From the NCBI GenBank assembly GCA_003133245.1, contig PKWM01000012.1, positions 1 to 64,000 of the forward strand: DNA of 64,000 bases, in the 5' to 3' direction. Shown here piece by piece: positions 9,061 to 16,770 of this stretch (positions are counted from its first letter, which is position 1; the number at the start of each line of letters is the position of its first letter). The notes under the pieces were generated by a model, which did no database searches, was not told the origin of the DNA, and worked only from the letters and a program-made list of their open reading frames with translations. The translations under genes were made by a program, and so were the position numbers. The stretch is from Rhodoferax sp. (GTDB lineage: Bacteria > Pseudomonadota > Gammaproteobacteria > Burkholderiales > Burkholderiaceae_C).

Positions 9061-10649
9061 TGAAACAAGGTTTGTCGCTGCGGGTGTCACAGCACCTGGC
9101 GCTGACGCCGCAGTTGCAGCAGTCGATTCGCTTGTTGCAGCTCTCCACGCTGGAGCTCAACCAGGAGGTTGAGCAGATGCTGGTTGACAACCCGTTTCTG
9201 GAACTTGACCTCGACGCCCCGGCGCGCGAGGAGTTTGGTTTGGCGCAGGCGGACACGCCGGTGCGCCAGGAGGATGCTGAAGCTGAAATGGCGGCAAGCG
9301 CATTCGATGACGCTGCCATCGGCAGCAGGGTAGCCCATAAAGCCGATGAACAGACTCGGGCCGATACACCCGACGATGACCCGAGTTGGGAGGGCGATGG
9401 CAGCTCGGCCCTGCTGCCCGATGACAACGAATGGGGCGGCGAGGCCGGCGCGCGCAGCAACAATGCAAACGGCGACGAAGACCCTGATGCGGGCGAGATG
9501 GCGCGCGCACCAGCGTCGCTGCAAAGCCATTTGCACGCCCAGGCTCTGGGCCTGCGCTTGAGCGCAGAAGACCGTGCTGCCTTGGCATTCCTGATTGAAT
9601 CCTTGAACGATGACGGGTATCTGGAAGACTCACTGGCTACACTGGCCAGCGGGCTTGCGGAGGACGATGAGGAGCAGCTTGAACAACTGGTGCACCACTT
9701 TAAGGTGGCCTTGGGTTTGTTGCAGAGTCTTGAGCCCATCGGTGTGGGCGCGCACAATCTGGCGGAGTGCCTGATGTTGCAGTTGCAGGCATTGCTGCGT
9801 AACGAATCGGATCCGGCCAGAACGGCAGTGCTCAAAGTGGCGCTGCGCATCTGCGAGCGGGCGATCGACCTGCTTGCCCGCCATGACCTCAAGCGCATGG
9901 CTTCGGTGTGCCGTGCATCTGTCGCCCTGGTGAGCGATGCGATGGCGCTGATCGCGCGGCTGGAGCCCAAGCCGGGGCGGCGTTTCTATGATGTCGAGCG
10001 CAACATCGTGGTGCCCGATGTGGTGGTGGTCAAACTTGGCCGGGGCGCCTCAGCCAAGTTTCAAGTGCGACTCAATGCCGACGTAATGCCGCAATTGCGG
10101 GTCCACGCTATCTACGCCAATGCGCTCAAAGGTCACAAGGGCGGCGTCACTGACGCGGCCAGCTATGCTGCGCTACAGCAGCGCTTGCAGGAAGCGCGCT
10201 GGTTCATCAAGAACATCCGGCAGCGCTTCGACACCATTTTGCGGGTCAGCAGCGCGATTGTGGAACGGCAAAAAAATTTCCTCGAGCATGGTGCGCTGGC
10301 GATGCGCCCGCTGGTGCTGCGCGAGATTGCCGATGAGCTGGGTCTGCACGAATCCACCATCAGTCGGGTCACCACCGCCAAATACATGGCGACACCGCAG
10401 GGTACTTTCGAGCTTAAGTATTTCTTTGGTTCCGGCCTGAGCACTGACTCAGGCGGCCAGGCATCGAGCACGGCGGTGCGGGCATTGATCCAGCAATTTA
10501 TCGCCGCCGAAAACAAGGCCACGCCGCTTAGCGACCAACAGATTTCTCAAACGCTTAAAGAGCAAGGCATTGCGTGCGCCCGGCGCACTGTGGCCAAATA
10601 CCGTGAGGCGCTGCGCATTGCCCCGGCTTCTTTGAGGAAAGAAATATGA
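9060..10649 (+). CDS. rpoN: RNA polymerase sigma-54 factor RpoN
   Basis: A 529-residue sigma-54 factor. The N-terminal region I is Gln/Leu-rich (LRVSQHLALTPQLQQSIRLL), an acidic linker follows, then the core-binding domain. The HTH region contains HESTISRVTTAKYMATPQG, and the C-terminal RpoN box reads ARRTVAKYRE. A GTG at 9057 is also in frame, but the ATG at 9060 sits directly on the lptB stop (TGATG). It directs transcription of genes for nitrogen metabolism, motility and often pili with enhancer-binding proteins. The rlmL-like gene starts inside its last codons. Confidence 0.97.
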   Translation: MKQGLSLRVSQHLALTPQLQQSIRLLQLSTLELNQEVEQMLVDNPFLELDLDAPAREEFGLAQADTPVRQEDAEAEMAASAFDDAAIGSRVAHKADEQTRADTPDDDPSWEGDGSSALLPDDNEWGGEAGARSNNANGDEDPDAGEMARAPASLQSHLHAQALGLRLSAEDRAALAFLIESLNDDGYLEDSLATLASGLAEDDEEQLEQLVHHFKVALGLLQSLEPIGVGAHNLAECLMLQLQALLRNESDPARTAVLKVALRICERAIDLLARHDLKRMASVCRASVALVSDAMALIARLEPKPGRRFYDVERNIVVPDVVVVKLGRGASAKFQVRLNADVMPQLRVHAIYANALKGHKGGVTDAASYAALQQRLQEARWFIKNIRQRFDTILRVSSAIVERQKNFLEHGALAMRPLVLREIADELGLHESTISRVTTAKYMATPQGTFELKYFFGSGLSTDSGGQASSTAVRALIQQFIAAENKATPLSDQQISQTLKEQGIACARRTVAKYREALRIAPASLRKEI

Positions 10650-11947
10650 ACCAACTCCAATTATTTTTGCCCTGCGCCGCAGGCGTTGAGGACTACCTGG
10701 CAGCCGAAGTGCAGCGCATCACCGGCCTACCGGTTGCTGGCGTACTCAAGCAGCGTGGCGGTGTTGCGCTGCGCACTTCCTGGCGCGACGCGATGCGGCT
10801 CAACCTTTGCAGCCGTCTGGCGCAGCGCGTGCTGGTGCTGCTCTCGTTCACTGAGTACCGCAACGAGCAGGACCTGTACCGCGCCGCCAGCGAGGTGGCG
10901 TGGGAAGCCTGGTTCACGCCGCGTGAATCGATCAAGGTCGAAGTGACGGCGCAGCACAGCCCGCTGACCAGTCTGAATTTTGCTGCGCTCAGAATCAAGG
11001 ATTCGGTCTGTGACCGCTTTCGAGTCAAGGCGGGTGGCGTGCGCCCGGATGTCAACACCGAGCGGCCCGACGTGCGCATTTACACCCACCTGAGCACCGA
11101 CAGTTGCTCGCTCTACATCGACACCTCGGGCGAGGCGCTGTTCAAGCGCGGCTGGCGCCAGGACAAGGGCGAGGCACCGCTGAAAGAAACCCTGGCAGCG
11201 GCGATGATCGCCGCCAGCGGCTGGGCCGACGGCGATGCTGATTTACGGCCACTTTATGACCCTTGCTGCGGCAGCGGCACGATTGCGATTGAGGCCGCCC
11301 AGATCGCCTGCAATATCGCCGCAGGTTCCCTGCGTCATTTTGCGTTCGAGAAATACTTGCCGTTCCAAAAGCACGTCTGGGATGCCATCAAGCAAGAAGC
11401 GCAGGCCGCTGAGGTGGTTCGCGCACCCGGTCAGAAACCGATTATTTTCGGCAGCGACGTGGCGCACCGCATGGTGGACTTTGCCCAGCGCAACGCCGAG
11501 CGCGCCGGTGTTGCCGATGTGATCGAGTTTCGCGGCGGCGATGCCTTGCAGCGTATGCCGCCTTGCGACACGCCCGGCATCATGCTGCTCAACCCGCCCT
11601 ATGGTGAGCGCATTGAGGTGGCCGGTGTGGCCGGTGCAGGCCGCTCGGTTCAGCACAGCGTGAGGCGCATCGAGGCTGACACGCAGGAGGGTCGTTGGGG
11701 CGCGCGTGAATTGCCGCAAAGCGAAAACGGAGGTGAATTTTTCGGTCAGTTAGCAGCGCACTGGAAGAAAAACTACCCCGGCTGGAGTGCCTGGATCCTG
11801 ACCCCCGACCTCAAGCTGCCCGGCAAAATGCGCCTCAAAGAATCGCGCCGCGTGCCGCTGTGGAATGGCCCGATCGAGTGCCGCCTGTTTCGCTTTGACA
11901 TGGTCAAAGGCTCGGCACGTCGGGAAAATGGGGTCATCGAAAAATAG
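10646..11947 (+). CDS. THUMP-domain class I SAM-dependent RNA methyltransferase (RlmL/YpsC-like)
   Basis: A 433-residue protein with an N-terminal ferredoxin-like/THUMP region (LFLPCAAGVEDYLAAEVQRI, residues 1-155) and a C-terminal methyltransferase domain with DPCCGSGTIAIEAA and catalytic LLNPPYGERI. It corresponds to the N2-guanine 23S rRNA methyltransferase half of RlmL. It overlaps rpoN by ATGA. The C-terminal tail, from about the LFRFDMVKGS motif onward, is written by a GGGGTCA repeat element that spans the stop codon. Confidence 0.88.
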   Translation: MNQLQLFLPCAAGVEDYLAAEVQRITGLPVAGVLKQRGGVALRTSWRDAMRLNLCSRLAQRVLVLLSFTEYRNEQDLYRAASEVAWEAWFTPRESIKVEVTAQHSPLTSLNFAALRIKDSVCDRFRVKAGGVRPDVNTERPDVRIYTHLSTDSCSLYIDTSGEALFKRGWRQDKGEAPLKETLAAAMIAASGWADGDADLRPLYDPCCGSGTIAIEAAQIACNIAAGSLRHFAFEKYLPFQKHVWDAIKQEAQAAEVVRAPGQKPIIFGSDVAHRMVDFAQRNAERAGVADVIEFRGGDALQRMPPCDTPGIMLLNPPYGERIEVAGVAGAGRSVQHSVRRIEADTQEGRWGARELPQSENGGEFFGQLAAHWKKNYPGWSAWILTPDLKLPGKMRLKESRRVPLWNGPIECRLFRFDMVKGSARRENGVIEK

Positions 11948-12024
11948 GGGTCAGAGCACACGTTCGCTTTGCTCCCGGTGATCCGACCCCAATTTCCCGA
12001 CATGTGCTCTGACCCCATTTTCCC
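11919..12024. repeat. Nested inverted repeats carrying GGGGTCAGAGCAC motifs
   Basis: Two overlapping inverted pairs are visible. The first is 11919-11935 with 11985-12001 (17 bp, one mismatch). The second is 11941-11960 with 12003-12021 (one base of slippage). The shared TCTGACCCC motif also occurs at 43829-43845 and in the inverted ends around the RAYT gene at 62901 and 63717. The element covers the end of the RlmL-like gene and the apparent start of the PIN gene. Confidence 0.7.
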
Positions 12025-12442
12025 GGCGGCGAACGAAGTTCGCCTGCTCGTCCTCGACACCAACATCGTGCTGGATGCCTTTGTTTTCGATGAGTCGGTT
12101 GCCCAGCCACTCAAAGAAGCCCTGCGCGGCGGCAGTGTGCAGTGGCTGGCCACGCCAGCCATGCGTCTTGAGCTGGCGCGGGTACTGGCGTATCCGAAGA
12201 TCGTCGTGCGTCTGGCGCACTGCCAACGCAGTGCCGAGCAAGTGCTGGCGCAATTCGATGAGCAGTCACAAATGGTTGCCACCGCGCCCCAAGCCAACGT
12301 GACCTGTTCCGACCCGGACGACCAGCAGTTCATCGACCTGGCCGTCGCGCACCAGGCCACGCTGCTCAGCAAAGACCGGGCTGTGCTTTGTCAGGCAAAA
12401 CGGCTTGCGGCTTTTCATGTCCAGGTGCAGACGGTGATCTGA
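12002..12442 (+). CDS. PIN-domain protein (putative VapC-like/COG1569 RNase)
   Basis: About 146 residues with the PIN nuclease layout: an N-terminal LVLDTNIVLD (first acidic residue), MRLELARVL in the middle and CSDPDDQQFIDLA near the end, supplying the acidic metal-binding cluster. Such proteins are commonly toxin RNases, but no antitoxin gene is visible next to it. The start is uncertain. The first 11-12 codons from ATG 12002 lie within a repeat element, and no good Shine-Dalgarno is seen, so the native start may have been replaced by the repeat insertion. Confidence 0.7.
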   Translation: MCSDPIFPAANEVRLLVLDTNIVLDAFVFDESVAQPLKEALRGGSVQWLATPAMRLELARVLAYPKIVVRLAHCQRSAEQVLAQFDEQSQMVATAPQANVTCSDPDDQQFIDLAVAHQATLLSKDRAVLCQAKRLAAFHVQVQTVI

Positions 12443-12484
12443 ATAGCCGCAAAATACCGACATCTCAGAATCAAACACCTAACC

Positions 12485-13282
12485 ATGAACCAAGAACCAC
12501 ACGTCCTCACGCCTGAGCCACTGAGCCCAGATGAGTTTGATGAACTCGACGCCATCCTGGATGAGCTGCGCACGCGCTGCGACGAAACACCTCAGTGGGA
12601 ATTTTGCGAGGGATTCATGGCCGCGTTGATCTGCTGCCGCCGCCCCATCATGCCTTCGGAATACTTGCCGGTCTTGCTGGCCATCGGGCTCGACGGCGAA
12701 GAAGAGGAAGGCTCATTTGCCGACGAGACCCAGCACCTGTGTTTTCTGGAACTCTGGATGCGACGATGGAACGAAGTAGCGCTGTCGCTGGATGCCGAGA
12801 TCAAGGCGCTCGACGACGAGGCGGCCTACCAACCCGAAGTGATGGATGTACGTGGTGCCGTAGCCGCGATGCCCGAGGACGAGCGTGCCGCCATGGGTGA
12901 CGAAGCCCTGCCCTCATTCGCGCAGATTTGGGCGGTGGGCTTCATGTACGCAGTGGAGGCCTGGCCCGAAGAATGGGCTGCGCCGCGCGACAAGGAGGCG
13001 GTCAAATGGCTGGATGGCGCACTCAATGCCATCGTCGCCCTGACGGAAGATGACGCAGACCCTGCCACGCTGTCCGCCTTTGCCGAAGACGGCCCGCCCA
13101 GCCTCAGCCTGAACCGTCTGAATGCGTTTGCCGATGCCGTGTGGGCGGTCTATGATCTGCGTGAGTTGTGGCGCAATTTTGGTCCGCGCGTAGCAACGGT
13201 TCACACGCCGGCGACGCCGGGCCGCAATGACCCGTGCTCTTGCGGCAGCGGCAAGAAATACAAAAAGTGCTGCGGGGCCTGA
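12485..13282 (+). CDS. UPF0149/YecA-family protein with C-terminal SEC-C zinc motif
   Basis: A 265-residue acidic protein. The first 200 residues are the helical UPF0149/YecA domain (FDELDAILDEL, EFCEGFMAAL, GFMYAVEAWPEEW). The last 18 residues form a SEC-C motif, PGRNDPCSCGSGKKYKKCCG, which binds zinc and is also found at the SecA C-terminus. YecA of E. coli associates with SecYEG and ribosomes, so a link to secretion or nascent-chain handling is plausible. It looks intact and stands alone. Confidence 0.85.
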   Translation: MNQEPHVLTPEPLSPDEFDELDAILDELRTRCDETPQWEFCEGFMAALICCRRPIMPSEYLPVLLAIGLDGEEEEGSFADETQHLCFLELWMRRWNEVALSLDAEIKALDDEAAYQPEVMDVRGAVAAMPEDERAAMGDEALPSFAQIWAVGFMYAVEAWPEEWAAPRDKEAVKWLDGALNAIVALTEDDADPATLSAFAEDGPPSLSLNRLNAFADAVWAVYDLRELWRNFGPRVATVHTPATPGRNDPCSCGSGKKYKKCCGA

Positions 13283-13440
13283 AGCAGAGCTTGCGCGCCT
13301 GTCAATCTGCTCAAGCAGTACACCGAGAGTGGCAAGGCAAGACCGTGCAATAAAAGTGTTTATTATTCGTTGGTGCCTTGACTGAAAAAACCAAGACGCT
13401 ATCAAGCCCAGCGGTCGGTCAATAAACAAGGGGTTTCAAT

Positions 13441-13542
13441 GTGAGTGCCAGATCAATAACACCGGTTACCGCCGGATTCGAGTCGCTCAATAACCATTTT
13501 GCCGGTGCCGACAAAATGGTCGACTTTGGTACAAGGTCATGA
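13441..13542 (+). pseudogene. DinD/D10N-like gene remnant
   Basis: A 33-codon frame ends in ESLNNHFAGADKMVDFGT, close to the DHFADVGKMVVIGSG segment of DNA-damage-inducible protein D. The rest of the roughly 280-residue protein is missing. Its stop overlaps the KilA-N start in an ATGA arrangement, so the two fragments now read like a tiny operon. The identification rests on a short match from memory. Bases 13283-13440 show nothing recognisable. Confidence 0.4.
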
Positions 13543-13844
13543 CCAGTCGAACTATCAATGTGAAGGGAACCGCTGTTGTCGTTGCGACCCGGCATGAGCA
13601 GGACTACCTCGCACTTTCCGACATGCTGAAAAACTTCGAGGGCGGCAGCGCGTTGATCGAGCAATGGTTGAAGAACAAGGACACAGTCTTGTTCCTCGGA
13701 GTGTGGGAACAGCTCAACAACCCGGCTTTTAATTCCCTCGAATTCGAGGGAATTAAAAATGAGGCCGGGCGCAATAGTTTTTTCTTGTCTGTAAAAAAAT
13801 GGATTGCCGCAACCGGTGCCATTGGAATCCTGGCGCAAGAATGA
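13539..13844 (+). pseudogene. KilA-N domain protein, truncated
   Basis: A 101-residue protein matching the KilA-N DNA-binding domain of phage antirepressor-like proteins: DYLALSDMLK, then FLGVWEQLNNP, FNSLEFEGIKNEAG, SFFLSVKKWI and a final TGAIGIL. Family members continue for another 100 or more residues after TGAIGI, whereas this one stops after LAQE. A 3' deletion that brought in the next gene is therefore likely. A 32-bp perfect palindrome lies inside the coding sequence. Confidence 0.7.
13727..13758. repeat. 32-bp perfect palindrome inside the KilA-N fragment
   Basis: The half-sequence TTTTAATTCCCTCGAA is followed directly by its exact reverse complement with no spacer. It encodes the FNSLEFEGIK segment. 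It could be extruded as a cruciform or bind a dimeric protein. Confidence 0.9.
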
Positions 13845-13854
13845 GGATTACCAA

Positions 13855-14391
13855 ATGACCGACCCCACCATCATCTGCCCCAAATGCGGAACAGAAATCA
13901 AGTTGACCGAGTCGCTCGCAGCGCCGCTGATTGCATCCACTCGCCTGCAGTTTGAAAAGCAGCTGGCCCAGAAGGACAGCGACATCGCCCAGCGTGAGCA
14001 GGCCATGCGCGACAAGGAAAAAGCGTTGACGGACGCTAAGCGTGACCTGGACGAGCAGGTGGCGGACCAGGTAGCCAGCCAGCTCAAAACTGAACGCGTC
14101 CGCGTAGCCGCAGAAGAGGCCAAGAAAGCCAAGGCGGCGGCCAACGAACTCGAAGCCAAAGCACGCGAACTTGCCGACCTGCAAGACGTGATGAAAGCGC
14201 AGGACGCCAAGCTGGCTGAAGCGCAGAAGGCCCAGGCCGATCTGATCAAAAAACAACGTGAATTGGACGATGCCAAACGCGAGTTGGAACTGACGGTTGA
14301 AAAGCGCGTGCAGGATGGCCTGGTGCCGCCATCGTTTTTCACGTGCAACTGGCTACCACGCCAGGCACGCCGCGCCGCCAGCGCGCCATAG
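13855..14391 (+). pseudogene. DUF2130 protein, 3'-truncated
   Basis: The N-terminus (MTDPTIICPKCGTEIKLTES, with a CPKCG zinc-like pair) and the long charged coiled coil that follows are typical of DUF2130 proteins, which normally run to more than 400 residues. After about residue 156 (EKRVQDGL, near 14325) the frame enters unrelated sequence that is antisense to a lysE-type gene, and it stops at 14391. The 3' two thirds are therefore missing. The start at 13855 is chosen over 13804 because family members begin at this Met. DUF2130 genes are often linked with nuclease or phage-related genes. Confidence 0.75.
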
Positions 14392-14635
14392 CCGGCCAGA
14401 AAGAGCGCGCCGCCCAGCCGGGTCAACGTCAAAAGTATGGGGTTGCCGCGCAGCACAACACCGGCGCCGCCTATGCCGCTCATGATCAGCGCGGCGTCGG
14501 ACAGGGCACAGAACAGCACCAGGGACAACACATGCTCCCGGCGAATGCCCTGCGCAGCACGAACGCGTTTTGCGAGCCTATGGCCACAATCAGGGACAGG
14601 CCGGTGGCAAAGCCACTCCAGAAATCAGCCGCCAT
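14330..14635 (-). pseudogene. LysE/ArgO-type amino acid exporter, frameshifted and truncated
   Basis: Starting at ATG 14635, which overlaps the pncC stop as ATGA, the sequence reads MAADFWSGFATGLSLIVAIG then SQNAFVLR. It then loses one base near 14552. The other frame continues HVLSLVLFCALSDAALIMSG, then LFLAGYGALAARRAWRGS. Together these are the first third of a LysE-family exporter. Similarity ends at about 14330, where the DUF2130 fragment begins on the opposite strand. The gene is dead by both frameshift and truncation. Confidence 0.75.
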
Positions 14636-15147
14636 CAGCCAGCGTGGCCCAGCATCTCCACCAGTCTGCCCAAAGCGTGCTGCACGGTGGCGGCGCGCAC
14701 GGCGGCGCGATCGCCGGCAAAGTGGCAGTTCTCGGTGATGAGCTGGCCGGGTACGGCAAAGCCGAACCAGACGGTGCCTACCGGCTTTGCCGGACTGCCG
14801 CCGCTGGGGCCGGCCACGCCGGTAACGGCCACCGCCACTTGGGCGTGCGAGTGGGCTAGCGCGCCCTGCACCATCGCCCGTGCCACGGCTTCGCTCACCG
14901 CACCATCTCGCTGCAAGAACGCGGTTTCAACGCCCAGCAGTTCTGTTTTGGCGTCATTCGAGTAGGTCACAAAGCCGCGCTCAAACCAGGCGCTGGAGCC
15001 GGCCAGATCGGTGCAGGTGGCGGCAATCAGACCGCCGGTGCAGCTCTCGGCCGTGACCAGTTTCAAGTCCTGCGCCAAGAGCAAATCGGCCAGTTGTTGG
15101 CAGAGCGAACTGGTTGATAGCGCCAAGCTTGAGGGCGCTTTATTCAT
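14635..15147 (-). CDS. pncC: CinA C-terminal domain protein, nicotinamide-nucleotide amidohydrolase
   Basis: A 170-residue CinA-family amidohydrolase that converts NMN to nicotinate mononucleotide in pyridine nucleotide salvage. It shows TAESCTGGLIAA with the catalytic Ser, and VAVTGVAGPSGG with KPVGTVWFG near the end. Length matches stand-alone PncC. The ATG at 15147 overlaps the pgpA stop (ATGA); an earlier in-frame start at 15162 is less likely. Confidence 0.9.
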   Translation of the reverse strand: MNKAPSSLALSTSSLCQQLADLLLAQDLKLVTAESCTGGLIAATCTDLAGSSAWFERGFVTYSNDAKTELLGVETAFLQRDGAVSEAVARAMVQGALAHSHAQVAVAVTGVAGPSGGSPAKPVGTVWFGFAVPGQLITENCHFAGDRAAVRAATVQHALGRLVEMLGHAG

Positions 15148-15704
15148 TGAAAAAATTTCCAAACCGCGATGACAAATAAGGCGCAGCCAGCGGCCACCAG
15201 GTCGTCGAGCATGATGCCAAAGCCGGCCTTGCGCCAGGCGGCGGGATCGGTGGCTGTATCGACATCATGGAACAAGGCATCGGCCCAGCCGACCGGGCCC
15301 GGTTTGACGGCGTCAAAAAAACGGAACAAGACAAACGCCGCCAGTTGTTCCAGCACACTGGCTGGCATCACCAGCCACAAGATCAGCCAGAACGCAACAA
15401 TCTCGTCCCACACGACGCTGCCCGGATCGAGTACACGCATGTTCTTGGCGGTGACGCTACAGGCCCACCAACCCAGGGGCAGTGAAGCGGCCAGCAGCCA
15501 GGCCCAACGCACGTCGTTCATCCACGGTTGCATGACGACGAACGCCAGCCACGCGAACAGCGTGCCGGCGGTGCCGGGTGCCACCGGGCTCAAGCCCGAG
15601 CCAAAACCCATGGCGATCCAGTGCGCCGGGTGCGCCAGCATGAAGCTGGCATTGGCTCGCACCGGCGCAAGCGTTATCGGGTCGATGGACTTGTTGTCAA
15701 ACAT
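15144..15704 (-). CDS. pgpA: Phosphatidylglycerophosphatase A
   Basis: A 186-residue membrane phosphatase of the PgpA family that makes phosphatidylglycerol from its phosphate. Motifs are GFGSGLSPVAPGTAGTL, which is diagnostic, VVWDEIVAFWL and a late HDVDTATDPAAWRKAGFGIMLDD-type segment. Several membrane helices are evident. It is the fourth gene of the minus-strand run apaG - SpecificRecomb - thiL - pgpA - pncC, and thiL-pgpA adjacency is widespread. Confidence 0.95.
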   Translation of the reverse strand: MFDNKSIDPITLAPVRANASFMLAHPAHWIAMGFGSGLSPVAPGTAGTLFAWLAFVVMQPWMNDVRWAWLLAASLPLGWWACSVTAKNMRVLDPGSVVWDEIVAFWLILWLVMPASVLEQLAAFVLFRFFDAVKPGPVGWADALFHDVDTATDPAAWRKAGFGIMLDDLVAAGCALFVIAVWKFFQ

Positions 15705-15771
15705 GGCGTGATTATCGCGGAGGGGTTTCGCAATGACGATGTAGGTTCATACATCGGATGCCAGCGCAGTG

Positions 15772-16770
15772 TCAGGCGAAGTGGTCGAACGAAGTGTAAA
15801 TGTTGGGCACGGCTTGACCCTGATCGTCCACCAAACGCAGGCCGCGCTCCAGGTCAATCTGGCCGATGCGGGTGACCGGTGTCTGGCTCGCCAGGGCCAC
15901 CATGGCGACCGCCTGGCGCTTGGACACCGGCGCCGTGAACAGCAGCTCGTAATCGTCACCGCCGGCCAAGGCCCAGTCGCGCCATTGGGCAGGACTGATC
16001 GCGGTGGTCAACCGGCCATCGGTCTTGGTTTGGCAGGCGCGCGCAGCGACCAACGTCGCCGCCGTATCGGCATTGACCGTGGCGCCGACACCCGACTGTT
16101 GCAGGATGTGGCCGAGGTCCCCGAGCAGTCCATCACTGACGTCAATCGCCGCCGTGGCAATTGAGCGCAAAGCCAAGCCCAGCGCGACCCGAGGCGTTGG
16201 CTGCTCCATGCGCAGGCGGGCAGCTTCAAACAGCGCTGTCGGCACTGACACGCTGCCGCGAAAAACCTCCAGCGCCAGCCGCGCGTCGCCCAGCGTGCCG
16301 CTGACGTAGAGGTCGTCCCCAGCTTGCGCGCCGGAACGCAACAGGGCTTGCGAACGCCCGTTCACCACCGGCACTTCGCCAAACACCGTGATGCAGATGT
16401 TGAGCGGTCCCTGGGTCGTGTCGCCACCAATAAGTTCACAGCCATGGGCATCAGCCAGCGCGAACAGTCCTTGTGAAAACGGCGCCAGCCAGGCCTCGTC
16501 GGCGCGCGGCAGCGCCAGTGCCAGGGTAAAGGCCAGTGGCTTGGCACCGCAGGCGGCCAGATCGCTCAGATTCACCGCCAGCGCCTTGTGCCCGAGTTTG
16601 AAGGGATCGACGGTGGAAAGGAAATGACGACCCTCTACCAGCATGTCACAAGAGATTGCCAATTGCGTGCCGGTTGCCGGTTGCAGCAAGGCGCAGTCGT
16701 CGCCAATGCCGAGCGCGGTGTTACGTGCCTGGCGTGTGAAATAGCGCTTGATCAGTTCAAATTCACCCAT
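15772..16770 (-). CDS. thiL: Thiamine-monophosphate kinase
   Basis: A 332-residue ATP-dependent kinase that makes thiamine pyrophosphate. It contains GIGDDCALL, CDMLVEGRHF, VNLSDLAACGAKP, IGGDTTQGP, DVSDGLLGDL and AGGDDYELLF, all standard ThiL/PurM-superfamily nucleotide and metal sites. Its start overlaps the end of the upstream SpecificRecomb gene by 8 bp, so the run is probably one transcript. Confidence 0.96.
   Translation of the reverse strand: MGEFELIKRYFTRQARNTALGIGDDCALLQPATGTQLAISCDMLVEGRHFLSTVDPFKLGHKALAVNLSDLAACGAKPLAFTLALALPRADEAWLAPFSQGLFALADAHGCELIGGDTTQGPLNICITVFGEVPVVNGRSQALLRSGAQAGDDLYVSGTLGDARLALEVFRGSVSVPTALFEAARLRMEQPTPRVALGLALRSIATAAIDVSDGLLGDLGHILQQSGVGATVNADTAATLVAARACQTKTDGRLTTAISPAQWRDWALAGGDDYELLFTAPVSKRQAVAMVALASQTPVTRIGQIDLERGLRLVDDQGQAVPNIYTSFDHFA

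Noticed and set aside
11969..12001. TTG start for the PIN gene
   Set aside because: The extra residues are entirely repeat-derived and there is no Shine-Dalgarno; ATG 12002 is a more conservative choice though still uncertain.
13419..13838. Minus-strand 139-codon frame over the DinD/KilA-N remnants
   Set aside because: The plus-strand KilA-N match is clear and the minus-strand product resembles nothing.
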